Shown one piece after another: positions 23,632 through 32,899 of a stretch of 64,000 bases of DNA (its first letter is position 1; the number at the start of each line of letters is the position of its first letter). The notes beneath the pieces are model-generated. The model was given only the letters and a program-made list of their open reading frames with translations, did not search any database and was not told the origin of the DNA. The translations under genes and the position numbers were made by a program. The DNA comes from Occallatibacter sp. (GTDB lineage Bacteria; Acidobacteriota; Terriglobia; Terriglobales; Acidobacteriaceae): contig JARLFZ010000005.1 in NCBI GenBank assembly GCA_031296305.1, positions 22,236 through 86,235 on the forward strand, read 5' to 3'.

Positions 23632-26600
23632 ATGAATAACACACTTCGCAAACTACTCTTCGCCAGCTTCGCAGTGCTCCTCACGCTGGGCGCTGCATCC
23701 CGCGCCTTCGCGCAATCCACAGGCAGCATCCGCGGCACGGTGAACGATCCGAGCGGCGCTGCCATTGCAAATGCCGCAGTGACGCTCACGGACACGAACA
23801 CCGGCCTCAGCCGCGACACCGTGACCAACGACATCGGCATCTTTGTGTACCCCAATCTGCCCATCGGATCGTACACGCTGAAGATCTCCGCGGCAGGATT
23901 CGAGACCATGAATCGTCCCGGCCTGACGTTGCTCACAGGCCAGGTGATTGATTTGCCGATCGCGATGGCTGTAGGCCAGCAGACCCAGCAGATCACCGTC
24001 ACTTCAGAAACCCAGCAGATCGAGACCAGTATTTCGGCCCTGGAACAATCGGTGACGCAGCAACAGATGCGCGACCTGCCGCTGAACGGCCGCAATCCGC
24101 TGCAACTGACCACATTGACGGCCGGAACGGTTCTGACCACGACCGGCACCGAGAGCGGCCAGGAAGACAACACCGGCCTATCGGTAAACGGCCTGCGAGC
24201 CACGGAAAACACCTATTCGCTTGACGGCACGATTTACGTCAACCGTTTCTTCGACTCCGTGCCGACCATGCCGAACCCAGACGCCTTGCAGGAGTTCACC
24301 ATCCAGGCCTCGAACTACAGCGCCGACCATGCCGGCGCGGGCGCCCTGGTCCAACTCTCCACGCGCTCTGGAACCAGCGCACTGCACGGCGAGGCGTGGG
24401 AGTACTTCCGCAACACGAAGGTGAATGCGCGCAACTATTTCTGGTCGGCGACAAAGCCAAATCCGCCCTTCAAGATGAACCAGTTCGGCGGCACTGTCGG
24501 CGGCCCGGTCTTCAAGAGCAAGAAAGCATTCTTCTTCTTCTCGTCGGAAGATCTGCAGCAGCGCTCGGCGCCCACGCCCATCACCATCCAATTGCCGACG
24601 GCGGCGGAACTGACGGGTAACTTCTCGGCACTGGCAGCGCAGGGCATCGCGCTTTACAGCCCGGTAACCGGTTGCGGCTATGGGCAAACAGGAACCGCGC
24701 CCAATTGCAGCGGCACCATCACCGACATCATCCCCTCGGCCATGGATACGCTGTCTTCAGCAGTGAACAAGCAGTATCTGGCTGCACAGGAGCCGTTGTC
24801 AGTGGCTGCGACCGGCGCCAACGCGGGACTTTATAACACCCTGACCACGAGCACGAACAACAACATCGACAACACGCAATACCTCACGCGCCTCGATTAC
24901 GCTATCGGCCAGAACGACCATGTCAGCGGCCGGTACTTCTACAACCAGGACAACTTCCAGCGTCCGTTCACGGCTCCTCTGGGCTTTTTTGCGGCGAACC
25001 TTTTCCGCAACCAGTCGCTGACGCTCAGCGAGGCGCACGTCTTTTCGCCCACGCTCACGGGCGCGGTGTATTTTGGCTTCTACCGCGGGGCGCGCACGCA
25101 GATTCCCGAAGCGCCGGGTCTGAAGACCGACTTCCAGCTCGGGCAGACTGGCGTTCCCTATGGCAGCCCGACAGAGAACCTGATCCCGTTCCCAGGTGTT
25201 CGTGACAACCTGACAAATATCAACATCTTCTCTGGAGGCGCCCTCACGCAGGATGCGACTACCTTCGATATACACGCCCAGATCGTCAAGCTGGTGCACA
25301 AGCACACGCTGACCATGGGCGGGGACATGGAAAGGTCGCGCATCGACATGGACGACTACTCCTACACGCCGGGCGACAATACCTTCAACGGTGCGCGCAC
25401 GCAGGCGCCTGCAGGCACGACGTTGCCATCTGGATTCACGAAGAGCGGCAACGCATTTGCTGATTTCTACACGGGCTACGAGTCCAGCTTCTACCAGGAC
25501 AACGGGCGCAAGGCGTATTTGCGCGAGCTCCGTCCGTCACTTTACGTGCAGGATGACTGGAAGGTAACGCCGCGGTTGACCCTGAATCTTGGACTGCGCT
25601 GGGATCCGTGGATGCCGCCCATCGACAAGAACGGTACGCTGGTGGGCTTCAACCTGGCCAATCCCAGCTTCCAGTCGTCGATCGCTCCCGGCGCGCCGAA
25701 GGGCATGTGGTTCGTCGGCGATTCCGGACTGACGAACTCAGTCTTCAAAAACAACATGAAGGACATGTCGCCGCGCGCCGGCTTTGCTTACAACGTGTTC
25801 GGCAACGGCAAGACGGTGGCGCGTGGAGCGTACGGTATCTTCTACGGATTCCCGGAAGGCCTGCTCTATCAAAGAACCGATGCCATGCAGCCCGTGGACC
25901 TTTATCTCAACATTCCCAATCCGCCACAGTGGGACAACGTCTATACCGGATACGCGGGCGGCGATCCCTTCCCGCGTGGCCACGTTACGCCTTCGTCATT
26001 CGCGAGCTACACCTTCCTGAAGCCTCTCGCAGGTGGCGTACTGAATCCTGCCTCGCACGTGGAGTATACGCAGGCCTATAACTTGATCATCGAGCAGGAT
26101 TTGTCGCACGGTTTCGCCTTCAACGTGGGCTACGTGGGTAACCACGCAGAACACGTGATGGCTTCGCGGCAGTTCAACCCGGCCATCTATAACGCGAGCG
26201 ATAGTCCTGCCGACACGGTGGGCAACGAAAACACACGCCGGCTGTTCTCGGGGCTGGGTGCGGTGGAACTGGCCGACGCCTGGAACTGGGAAAAGACCAA
26301 TGCGCTGGAATTCAACGTGACGCGCCGCTCCGCTCATGGGCTCACACTGCTTTCCAACGTAGTTTGGATGAAGACCATTGACAATGGATCGTCGGGAACT
26401 GAGGGCCAGGCGGGACCACCGAATCCATTCAACCTGAATAGCGCGCGCGGCGTGGCCGACTTCGACCAGGCAGTGCGCTTCACTACATCAGTCAACTACC
26501 CGCTGCCGCGCTTCCACGTGACCGGCCCGGCGAGTGCTCTGGCCAATGGCTGGCAGGTCAACGCCATCGTTATTTCGCAAAGCGGCTTGCCTCTCACCAT

Positions 26601-27051
26601 TACCAGCGGCGTGGACAACTCGCTCTCCGGCGTAGGCAACGACTACGCGGTGTACGTGCCGGGCGTGAGCCCTGCCCGGCCTGCAGGCGCTTCGAAAATT
26701 ACACAGTGGTTCAATCCCGCGGCGTTTGCAAAGAACCCAATCCCCTCGGCAAATGGCAACGTTCAGTCCTTCGGCAACGTGCCGCGCAACTCTCTGCGCG
26801 GACCGGCCTACGAGGACACGGACATTTCGCTCTTCAAGGACATCATGGGCGAGCATCGCGTTCACGGCCAGTTCCAGGCAGAAGCCTTTAACGCCTGGAA
26901 TCACACTAACCTTGCCAACCCCACAACGAGTGCTTCGTCGGGAACCTTCGGTCAAATTACTGCAACAAGCAGCAGCACTGGAACTGTCAACTCACCTTCT
27001 ACAGTTGGCGCGCAGCGTGTGTGGCAGTTTGTGGCCAAGATTATCTTCTAA
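23632..27051 (+). CDS. TonB-dependent receptor, Oar-like with carboxypeptidase-regulatory-like N-domain
   Basis: This 1139-aa outer-membrane receptor has a signal peptide (residues 1-27, ending in SRAFAQ) and a carboxypeptidase-regulatory-like domain (about 30-120, GSIRGTVNDPSGAAIANA). A plug with DLPLNGRNPLQLTTLTAG follows, then a long beta-barrel ending in WQFVAKIIF with terminal phenylalanine. Such receptors are expanded in Acidobacteria and import oligosaccharides or glycosides. It follows the Gfo/Idh gene by 76 bases with its own ribosome site (GAAAGGACAGG). As the only outer-membrane importer near the sulfosugar genes, it may bring in a sulfosugar glycoside. That is inferred from position. 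Confidence 0.88.
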   Translation: MNNTLRKLLFASFAVLLTLGAASRAFAQSTGSIRGTVNDPSGAAIANAAVTLTDTNTGLSRDTVTNDIGIFVYPNLPIGSYTLKISAAGFETMNRPGLTLLTGQVIDLPIAMAVGQQTQQITVTSETQQIETSISALEQSVTQQQMRDLPLNGRNPLQLTTLTAGTVLTTTGTESGQEDNTGLSVNGLRATENTYSLDGTIYVNRFFDSVPTMPNPDALQEFTIQASNYSADHAGAGALVQLSTRSGTSALHGEAWEYFRNTKVNARNYFWSATKPNPPFKMNQFGGTVGGPVFKSKKAFFFFSSEDLQQRSAPTPITIQLPTAAELTGNFSALAAQGIALYSPVTGCGYGQTGTAPNCSGTITDIIPSAMDTLSSAVNKQYLAAQEPLSVAATGANAGLYNTLTTSTNNNIDNTQYLTRLDYAIGQNDHVSGRYFYNQDNFQRPFTAPLGFFAANLFRNQSLTLSEAHVFSPTLTGAVYFGFYRGARTQIPEAPGLKTDFQLGQTGVPYGSPTENLIPFPGVRDNLTNINIFSGGALTQDATTFDIHAQIVKLVHKHTLTMGGDMERSRIDMDDYSYTPGDNTFNGARTQAPAGTTLPSGFTKSGNAFADFYTGYESSFYQDNGRKAYLRELRPSLYVQDDWKVTPRLTLNLGLRWDPWMPPIDKNGTLVGFNLANPSFQSSIAPGAPKGMWFVGDSGLTNSVFKNNMKDMSPRAGFAYNVFGNGKTVARGAYGIFYGFPEGLLYQRTDAMQPVDLYLNIPNPPQWDNVYTGYAGGDPFPRGHVTPSSFASYTFLKPLAGGVLNPASHVEYTQAYNLIIEQDLSHGFAFNVGYVGNHAEHVMASRQFNPAIYNASDSPADTVGNENTRRLFSGLGAVELADAWNWEKTNALEFNVTRRSAHGLTLLSNVVWMKTIDNGSSGTEGQAGPPNPFNLNSARGVADFDQAVRFTTSVNYPLPRFHVTGPASALANGWQVNAIVISQSGLPLTITSGVDNSLSGVGNDYAVYVPGVSPARPAGASKITQWFNPAAFAKNPIPSANGNVQSFGNVPRNSLRGPAYEDTDISLFKDIMGEHRVHGQFQAEAFNAWNHTNLANPTTSASSGTFGQITATSSSTGTVNSPSTVGAQRVWQFVAKIIF

Positions 27052-27060
27052 ATGAAATGT

Positions 27061-27153
27061 GCCGGAGCCGCTGGCTGCAAACCCGAGAACGGATTGCGAA
27101 CTCACAGTGAGATCGCAATCCGCGGGCTCGCAGCAGGACTCCGGCAATTTTTT
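27061..27153 (+). terminator. Extended hairpin terminator after the TonB receptor gene
   Basis: A long interrupted stem pairs GCCGGAG with CTCCGGC, GCTGC with GCAGC, CCCG with CGGG, and GGATTGCGA with TCGCAATCC at the top. It is followed by AATTTTTT. It lies between the convergent receptor and yeiH-like genes and should act on the plus strand. Confidence 0.75.
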
Positions 27154-27165
27154 GTCGATCGATAT

Positions 27166-28086
27166 TTACAGATGAATCCAGCCGCCGCGGATCAGCGATA
27201 GCGACGTCACGGCCACAATGATCCACAGCACGACGCCTTGCAGAAGCGGCCGCACGCCGACTTGGCGAATGGTCTTCATGGAAAGCCCTGTGCCAATCAG
27301 ATAGAGCGTCACCGTAAGGCCAATCACGCCGAGATGCTTGAGCACCGGGTAAGTCGGCTGAAAGGTGTGGATATAAGTATTGCTGACGGCGGCAAAGCAG
27401 AAGAAGAGAATGAACCACGGCCATTGCACGCGCGCGCTGCTCTTCCTGGCCACGGCGGTTCCCATGGAGATGGGCACAATCCAGAGTGCGCGCGCCAATT
27501 TGACCGTGGTGCCCACAGCCAGAGCCAGGGCGCCAAATTTGGCAGTCGCGCCGACCACCGAGCTAGTATCGTGAATGGCGAGCGCCGACCACAAGCCGAA
27601 CTGAGTTTGCGTCATGTGCAACAAAGTCCCAATGAGAGGAAAGCTCAGCAGGGCAACCGAGTTGAGAACGAAAACCGTGCCCAGCGAGACGGCAATCTCT
27701 TCTTCGCTGGCATCGGTAATGGGCGCGATGGCGGCGATAGCGCTGCCGCCGCAGATGGCGGTGCCGGCACAGATCAGGAAAGAAGTTCCGCGACTCACTT
27801 TCAGAAACTTGCCGAGAGCCCACCCCAACGACAGGGCAAAGGCAATGCTGATTGCCGTGTAGACAAATCCGGAGCGACCGACGCTGATCACTTCGTGAAG
27901 GTCCATGCCGAAGCCAAGGCCGATGACGGAGGCCTGCAAAAGAAATTTGGAGAGCCGCTTGGATTCTGTGTTGAACGGATGGACGAATGAGAATCCGAAG
28001 ACAAGGCCGCCGGCCAGCGCGACTGGCGGGGAAACAAGACCCGTGGCAGCGAGGATCAGGCCGGCGAAAAAGAGGGTTTTCGACAC
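27166..28086 (-). CDS. yeiH: YeiH-family (UPF0324, PF03601) membrane protein, putative sulfur-oxyanion exporter
   Basis: This 306-aa integral membrane protein is of the YeiH/UPF0324 family, about ten predicted helices, with the family stretch GTAICGGSAIAAIAPITDA. Members are annotated as putative sulfate exporters. In E. coli, yeiH sits beside the LysR gene yeiE, and YeiE controls sulfite tolerance in enterobacteria. The same pair is kept here at the end of the dsr operon. A job in exporting sulfite or another sulfur oxyanion would fit a cell that makes sulfite from sulfolactate. The GTG start has no clear ribosome site and is uncertain. Confidence 0.8.
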   Translation of the reverse strand: MSKTLFFAGLILAATGLVSPPVALAGGLVFGFSFVHPFNTESKRLSKFLLQASVIGLGFGMDLHEVISVGRSGFVYTAISIAFALSLGWALGKFLKVSRGTSFLICAGTAICGGSAIAAIAPITDASEEEIAVSLGTVFVLNSVALLSFPLIGTLLHMTQTQFGLWSALAIHDTSSVVGATAKFGALALAVGTTVKLARALWIVPISMGTAVARKSSARVQWPWFILFFCFAAVSNTYIHTFQPTYPVLKHLGVIGLTVTLYLIGTGLSMKTIRQVGVRPLLQGVVLWIIVAVTSLSLIRGGWIHL

Positions 28087-28192
28087 ACATTCAGTGTGCG
28101 GTTGGAACTGCCTGCGCGTCCAAGCAGAACGAATGATGGGGCATTAGCCGCGCTTATCGGCTGTGGGCGCCTGTTGTATGTGAGTTAGTTTC

Positions 28193-29122
28193 TCAGACCT
28201 TGACTGCGGCGCGCCTTGCCCCGGCGCGCGCGGCAAGGAACCTGCGGAACTCCTGGGCCAGGCCATGCGGCTCGGGACCCTTCGCGGTAACGAGCAGAAA
28301 ATCGCGGTGGATGCGGAGGCCTTTGATTTCGACAATCTTGAAGCTGTGCCCCAGGCGCAGGTCCTTGGCAATTGCCCAGCGAGAAACGAACCCCACGCCA
28401 AGGCCCGCTTCTACGGCCGATTTGATCGCTTCTGTGGAGTCGAGTTCCATCACGATCTGAAGCGCGCGGCGCTTGATCCCCTGCCGCTCCAGCGCCATCT
28501 CCGTAATTCTGCGTGTGCCCGATCCGCGTTCGCGCATCAGTAGCGGAGCCGAAACAAGATCGGCGCATGTTATTGAAGCTCTCTCCGTCCACTCGTGCGC
28601 GGCGGGCGCTATAAGCAAAATCTCGTCGCGCAGAAAGGGTTCGGTACGCACGTCGCGGGTACGCGGCGGCCCTTCAATAAATCCGAGCGCTATTTTCTTT
28701 TCCCTTACAGCGCTCACAATATGTTCGGTATTGCCGCTCAACAGCGTGGGCAAAACACGAGGATTCTCCGCGCGAAACTCACCGAGCAGGCGCGGCAAAA
28801 CGTACTGCGCAATGGTTGTGGAGGCTCCGAGGGTGAGCTGGCCGACATGATCTCCGGTGAGAGCAGCGATTTCCTGCTCGGCCTTTGTCACAATCTGTTG
28901 CACGCGCCGCGTGTGCTTGAGCAGCACCGTTCCCGCAGCGGTCAATCCGGCATGCGGTCCCGAGCGATCGAAGAGCTGAACGCCGAGATCTTCTTCAAGA
29001 GCCTTAATCTGCAGGCTTACCGCGGGCTGCGTCAGGTAAAGTTCCTCAGCGGCTTTGCGGAAACTTTGCTGTTCCGCGACCGTCCGAAAGACAACCAGGC
29101 GGAAGTTCTCGAGACTTGCCAT
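28193..29122 (-). CDS. LysR-family transcriptional regulator (YeiE/CysB-like)
   Basis: This 309-aa LysR regulator has an N-terminal winged helix-turn-helix (ASLENFRLVVFRTVAEQQS..., residues about 3-62) and a substrate-binding domain. The track ORF begins at 29347, but the first 75 residues are not LysR-like, so ATG 29122 is chosen. It lies 55 bases after dsrN and 106 before yeiH on the same strand. The arrangement mirrors yeiE-yeiH. A sulfite or cysteine-precursor ligand is likely from context. LysR sites usually have the T-N11-A shape, so it is not the obvious binder of the 18-bp AATCWAT palindrome. Confidence 0.85.
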   Translation of the reverse strand: MASLENFRLVVFRTVAEQQSFRKAAEELYLTQPAVSLQIKALEEDLGVQLFDRSGPHAGLTAAGTVLLKHTRRVQQIVTKAEQEIAALTGDHVGQLTLGASTTIAQYVLPRLLGEFRAENPRVLPTLLSGNTEHIVSAVREKKIALGFIEGPPRTRDVRTEPFLRDEILLIAPAAHEWTERASITCADLVSAPLLMRERGSGTRRITEMALERQGIKRRALQIVMELDSTEAIKSAVEAGLGVGFVSRWAIAKDLRLGHSFKIVEIKGLRIHRDFLLVTAKGPEPHGLAQEFRRFLAARAGARRAAVKV

Positions 29123-29177
29123 TGATCCATTAGAACATTCACGAATGAGATCTGGCTCTGCTGCCTTCGCGATTTGC

Positions 29178-30602
29178 TCACGAGTGAGCAGAATGCAGCG
29201 CGTCGTGGGATTCAGCACGGAGAGCAAATTCACGGGCAGCAGCGAGAATGCCCGAAGCCCATTGCGGCGTGGCCGTGGCGTGAAGATGCGTGTATGCCGC
29301 GAAGACATTCTGCGTAACGAGGCCGTCGCGGCCCGCACCGCATCCATTGCCGCGGAGGACGGCGCAGGCGGAGGTTACGAATTCGGAACCGCTGACGATG
29401 CGCGAATAATGGAACTCGTGACCGCGCAGAACGGCGCCCTGCGGGAAAAATGGATTCAATGCATCGACACGCAATTCACTGTAGCCGTGACCTTGCGGCG
29501 TGGCAAAGGCTTCGACGTCAATGGGAAACACGTTGGCCATGGGATAGCGGGTGCCTTGCCAGGTAAGACTGCGCGCCAGAAGCATAAGGCCGCCACACTC
29601 GGCGTACACGGGATGGCCGGCGGCGCATGCATGGCGAAGCGACTCAAGAAAACTGGTATTGGCGGAGAGCGCACGAGCATGCGTCTCCGGGAATCCCCCT
29701 CCAATATAGAGAGCGTGCAGGCCGGTGGGGAGGGAAGTCGCATCGAGTGCTGAGATGGGCACCAACTCGGCGCCCGCACGCTCCAGTTCCTCAAGATTCT
29801 CCGGGTAGTAGAAAGTGAATGCCGAATCCCGAAGATATCCAATTCTGAGACCGTGCGCATCTGGTATAGGCGGGAGCGCTTCCGTGCACGTCGCTAGTGC
29901 AGGGGCACTGCGAGCGATGGTCAGCAGCGCATCGAGATCCACGCGATTCTCCATCCAGGCGAGAAGATTGCGCTCCACACTGTCCATGGTTTGGTGTTCG
30001 TCAGGAGGAACCAATCCGAGATGTCGTTCGGGAAGTGGATTCGCCTCAAGCCGGGGCAGCGAGCCGATCACCGGGATGGAGCAAACCGATTCGATCGCAT
30101 CACGGAGTACTTGCTCATGCCGCTGGCCGTTGACTTTATTCAGCACAACGCCTTGAATCGAAGCGCGAGCATCGAGTTTCTGGCAACCCAGGACTAGCGC
30201 AGCAGCCGTGCGTGTCATTTTGGCGGCGTCGAGCACCAGCACGATGGGCGCGTCAAGGGTTTCAGCGAGGTTTGCGCTCGAGTAGGTTCCTGCGGCGTCG
30301 AATCCATCAAAGAGTCCGCGGTTGCCCTCGATCACGTTGACGCCGTCGCAGGTACCGTGACGCACAAACGAGGCGCGTGCCGCCTCAGCGCCCATCAGGA
30401 ATGCATCGAGATTGCGAGCCGGATGGGCGGAGGCCCACGCAAGCCAAGCAGGGTCAATATAGTCCGGCCCTTTTTTGAAGGCGCGAACGTCGAGCCCCGC
30501 GCGGCGCAGCAGCAGCAAAATGCCCAGAGTGACGATGGTCTTGCCGGAGCCACCGGAGAGCCCAGCAACGAGCAGGCGCGGCATGGAAGGTTTGGCGTTC
30601 AC
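29178..30602 (-). CDS. dsrN: Siroheme amidase, cobyrinate a,c-diamide synthase family
   Basis: This 474-aa CobB/CbiA-type amidotransferase within a dsr operon is DsrN, which is thought to amidate siroheme to siroamide for DsrAB. The N-terminus has the ATP-binding P-loop-like GLSGGSGKT (14-22) and GPDYIDPAW. The C-terminal class I glutaminase-like domain shows GGGFPETHAR and the nucleophile block VYAECGGLM. The start is GTG 30602. It follows dsrD by 23 bases. A role in cobalamin synthesis is the usual alternative, but no other cob genes surround it except the shared cobA. Confidence 0.88.
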   Translation of the reverse strand: MNAKPSMPRLLVAGLSGGSGKTIVTLGILLLLRRAGLDVRAFKKGPDYIDPAWLAWASAHPARNLDAFLMGAEAARASFVRHGTCDGVNVIEGNRGLFDGFDAAGTYSSANLAETLDAPIVLVLDAAKMTRTAAALVLGCQKLDARASIQGVVLNKVNGQRHEQVLRDAIESVCSIPVIGSLPRLEANPLPERHLGLVPPDEHQTMDSVERNLLAWMENRVDLDALLTIARSAPALATCTEALPPIPDAHGLRIGYLRDSAFTFYYPENLEELERAGAELVPISALDATSLPTGLHALYIGGGFPETHARALSANTSFLESLRHACAAGHPVYAECGGLMLLARSLTWQGTRYPMANVFPIDVEAFATPQGHGYSELRVDALNPFFPQGAVLRGHEFHYSRIVSGSEFVTSACAVLRGNGCGAGRDGLVTQNVFAAYTHLHATATPQWASGILAAAREFALRAESHDALHSAHS

Positions 30603-30625
30603 AATCGAATGCGGCCGCAGCAGGC

Positions 30626-30880
30626 CTATTCCGTGCCTTCCTTGGGAGGAAGCTGGATGTATGAGCCTCCGAGATAGCTGTAAATGCAGCGTCCAGTGTC
30701 AATGAGAATGCGAATTGCTTTCTTGCAATCGTCCTTGCTGCAAGTAGCCTCGCCGTGGCGCGCGATCATCTCCTTGATGAGATCGCCCGCTTTCAAATTT
30801 TTCTTTCCGGCACATTCGGCCAACAGCTGGTACATCTCATCCGCCAAGGTTTCAATGGGAACCGCGGCCATATCTGTCAT
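30626..30880 (-). CDS. dsrD: DsrD-like winged-helix protein
   Basis: This 84-aa protein has predicted helices followed by a beta wing (GRCIYSYLGGSYIQLP), the shape of DsrD, which stimulates sulfite reduction by DsrAB. Its location between cobA and dsrN within a dsr operon supports the call, since dsrD usually sits beside dsrN or dsrB. Similarity to Desulfovibrio DsrD is low by eye. Two cysteines (TCSKDDC) are present that I do not recall in DsrD. It overlaps cobA by four bases (ATGA). DsrD is considered a marker of the reductive direction. Confidence 0.72.
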   Translation of the reverse strand: MTDMAAVPIETLADEMYQLLAECAGKKNLKAGDLIKEMIARHGEATCSKDDCKKAIRILIDTGRCIYSYLGGSYIQLPPKEGTE

Positions 30881-31710
30881 ACTTCTCCTTCTTTTTGAGG
30901 TGCATGCAAAGCCACCAGTTGTTGCAGGCGTTCGCGAAGGCGAACCACCTCGCCGACTACGAGCGTTGCCGGCGGCTCAATATTGGCGCGTCGCACCTCC
31001 GCGGCGATGTTTTCAAGAGTGTCCGCGACAACGCGCTCACTTTCGCAATAGGCCATCTGAATCATTGCCGCCGGCGTGGAGGGTGAGCGCCCCGCGACCA
31101 GCAAATTGCGAACAATCGCCTCAATATTGTGTACGCCCATGAGAAAGACCGCCGTGCCGATTCGCGCCACGGCCTCCCAGTCTACGCGATCCTCGCTGCC
31201 GTCTGCACTGTGCCCCGTCACAATGACGACCGAGGAGGACGACTCACGATGGGTGACGGCGATGCCGGCGCTGAGCGGAGCCGAGAGGCAGGATGAGACG
31301 CCGGGAATGACTTCGAAGGGGATTCCGTGCTCGGCTAAGTACTCCACCTCTTCTCCACCGCGCCCAAAGAGAAACGGGTCGCCGCCTTTGAGACGAACCA
31401 CCATCTTGCCCAGGCGCGCCTTTTCGACAAGAAGTGCGTGAATCTCGTCCTGGCGCGCGTGGTGGCCGGGTTCCTTGCCCATGTAGATCTTTTCCGCGGA
31501 GGGTCTGGCCAGAGCGAGGACGCCATCATGGATGAGGCGGTCGTAGACGAGGACGTCGGCGGCACGAATGCGCTCGACGGCGCGCAGAGTGAGGAGGCCG
31601 GGATCGCCCGGACCCGCGCCGACCAAAATCACTTTCCCAGGCTGCTCTTCGCGCGCGGTTACAGGAGGAGATTCCGGTTTGGTTCCCGACGATGGGTCTG
31701 CGAACGCCAT
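30877..31710 (-). CDS. cobA: Uroporphyrinogen-III C-methyltransferase
   Basis: This 277-aa SUMT methylates uroporphyrinogen III twice with S-adenosylmethionine to give precorrin-2, the first committed step to siroheme. The family motifs VGAGPGDPGLLTLRAVE and VVRLKGGDPFLFGRGGEE are intact. About 20 extra residues precede the core. It lies 30 bases after dsrP and overlaps dsrD by four bases, so it is clearly co-expressed with the sulfite reductase. Together with the divergent gene at 41213-41923 it completes siroheme synthesis for DsrAB. DsrN would then modify the cofactor. Confidence 0.92.
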   Translation of the reverse strand: MAFADPSSGTKPESPPVTAREEQPGKVILVGAGPGDPGLLTLRAVERIRAADVLVYDRLIHDGVLALARPSAEKIYMGKEPGHHARQDEIHALLVEKARLGKMVVRLKGGDPFLFGRGGEEVEYLAEHGIPFEVIPGVSSCLSAPLSAGIAVTHRESSSSVVIVTGHSADGSEDRVDWEAVARIGTAVFLMGVHNIEAIVRNLLVAGRSPSTPAAMIQMAYCESERVVADTLENIAAEVRRANIEPPATLVVGEVVRLRERLQQLVALHAPQKEGEV

Positions 31711-31740
31711 GCAACTTTCTCCACTCAGCCCTAAATTCGA

Positions 31741-32895
31741 CTAGCTTTCAACTTCCTCGCGTACCGAGAGCACGATCTTGTAAAACACCGTGATGAGAAA
31801 CGCACCGACGGACCAGATTCCTGCAACAATGGTCCACTCCGGCAGCGAAGGCGCATAATGCGCGATCGCACCCAGCGGCGACGGCACAAAGCCGCCCACG
31901 ATCAAGCCCAGCCCCTTCTCAAGCCAGAGCGAGGTGAACACAAGGATGCACGCGATGGGCAGTTGTGTGCGGCGCCAGGCAGGCGTGAATAGAATAACCA
32001 GCGCAGCAATCGCGAATATTGCGGAAACCCACATCCAGGGAGCGAGATTGTGCCCACCACCAAGCAGATAGAGATATTCAAAATGCACGGTGTGTTCCGG
32101 AATAGCCGCGTAAAACACCGTGAATACCTCGACTAACACGAAAAAGACATTGATCGTCATCGCGTAGGTCATGATGACGGCGAGCTTGCGAATGGCGTCT
32201 TTGCCTACGTCGTATGCGGTGAGCTTGCGCAGCGCAAGACAAAGCAGGATGAGCAATGCCGGACCAGAAGAGAATGCCGAGGCGAGAAAGCGCGGCGCAA
32301 GAATCGCTGTAAGCCAGAACGACCGGCCGGCAAGGCCGCTGTAGAGAAATGCGGTGACGGTATGGATGCTTATGGCCCAGGGGATGGAGAGAATTGCCAG
32401 TGGCTTGATCCATCGCGGCGCTGGCGTCTCTTCGCGTTCCGCGCGCAGCGTAACGAAGGCAACGATGGCGTTCAGCAGCAGGTAGCCGCTCAAAGAGACC
32501 ATGTCCCAGAACATGAGCGAGCGCGGCGAGGGGTAAAGAATGATATTGAGCACGCGCGAGGGCTGGCCGAGATCGACAAAGATAAAAAGGATGCACATGA
32601 TCACCGAGACGATGGCGAGAAACTCGCCAAGAATCGTGACGCGCGCGAATTGCTTTTCGCGATGCAGATAATAAGGCAGCACAACCATGACGGCCGATGC
32701 GGCGACGCCGACAAAGAAAGTGAATTGCGCGATGTAGAGTCCCCAGCTCACGTCACGGCTTAGGCCCGTGATGCCCAGGCCCTGGTTCAGTTGTCGCAAA
32801 TAAAAACAGAGGCCGGCAACGATGACGCATAGCAAACAGAGCAGCCACATCCAGTAGCGGCGGCTTCCTTTGAGCGCTTTGTCGAGCATCAACAT
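31741..32895 (-). CDS. dsrP: DsrP, NrfD-like membrane subunit of DsrMKJOP
   Basis: This 384-aa polytopic membrane protein is of the NrfD/PsrC family, with about ten helices. It is the quinone-interacting subunit paired with the ferredoxin-like DsrO. The track ORF starts at 33039 inside dsrO. ATG 32895 (MLMLDKALKGSRRYW) is chosen because it lies four bases after the dsrO stop; ATG 32889 is also possible. The subunit links the menaquinone pool to the periplasmic DsrJ and DsrO part of the complex. Confidence 0.9.
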   Translation of the reverse strand: MLMLDKALKGSRRYWMWLLCLLCVIVAGLCFYLRQLNQGLGITGLSRDVSWGLYIAQFTFFVGVAASAVMVVLPYYLHREKQFARVTILGEFLAIVSVIMCILFIFVDLGQPSRVLNIILYPSPRSLMFWDMVSLSGYLLLNAIVAFVTLRAEREETPAPRWIKPLAILSIPWAISIHTVTAFLYSGLAGRSFWLTAILAPRFLASAFSSGPALLILLCLALRKLTAYDVGKDAIRKLAVIMTYAMTINVFFVLVEVFTVFYAAIPEHTVHFEYLYLLGGGHNLAPWMWVSAIFAIAALVILFTPAWRRTQLPIACILVFTSLWLEKGLGLIVGGFVPSPLGAIAHYAPSLPEWTIVAGIWSVGAFLITVFYKIVLSVREEVES

Positions 32896-32899
32896 GGCA

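Noticed and set aside
29178-31710. cobA plus CobB/CbiA-like gene as a cobalamin cluster
   Set aside because: No other cobalamin genes are present, and both sit inside the dsr operon, so siroheme synthesis and siroheme amidation are the better reading.
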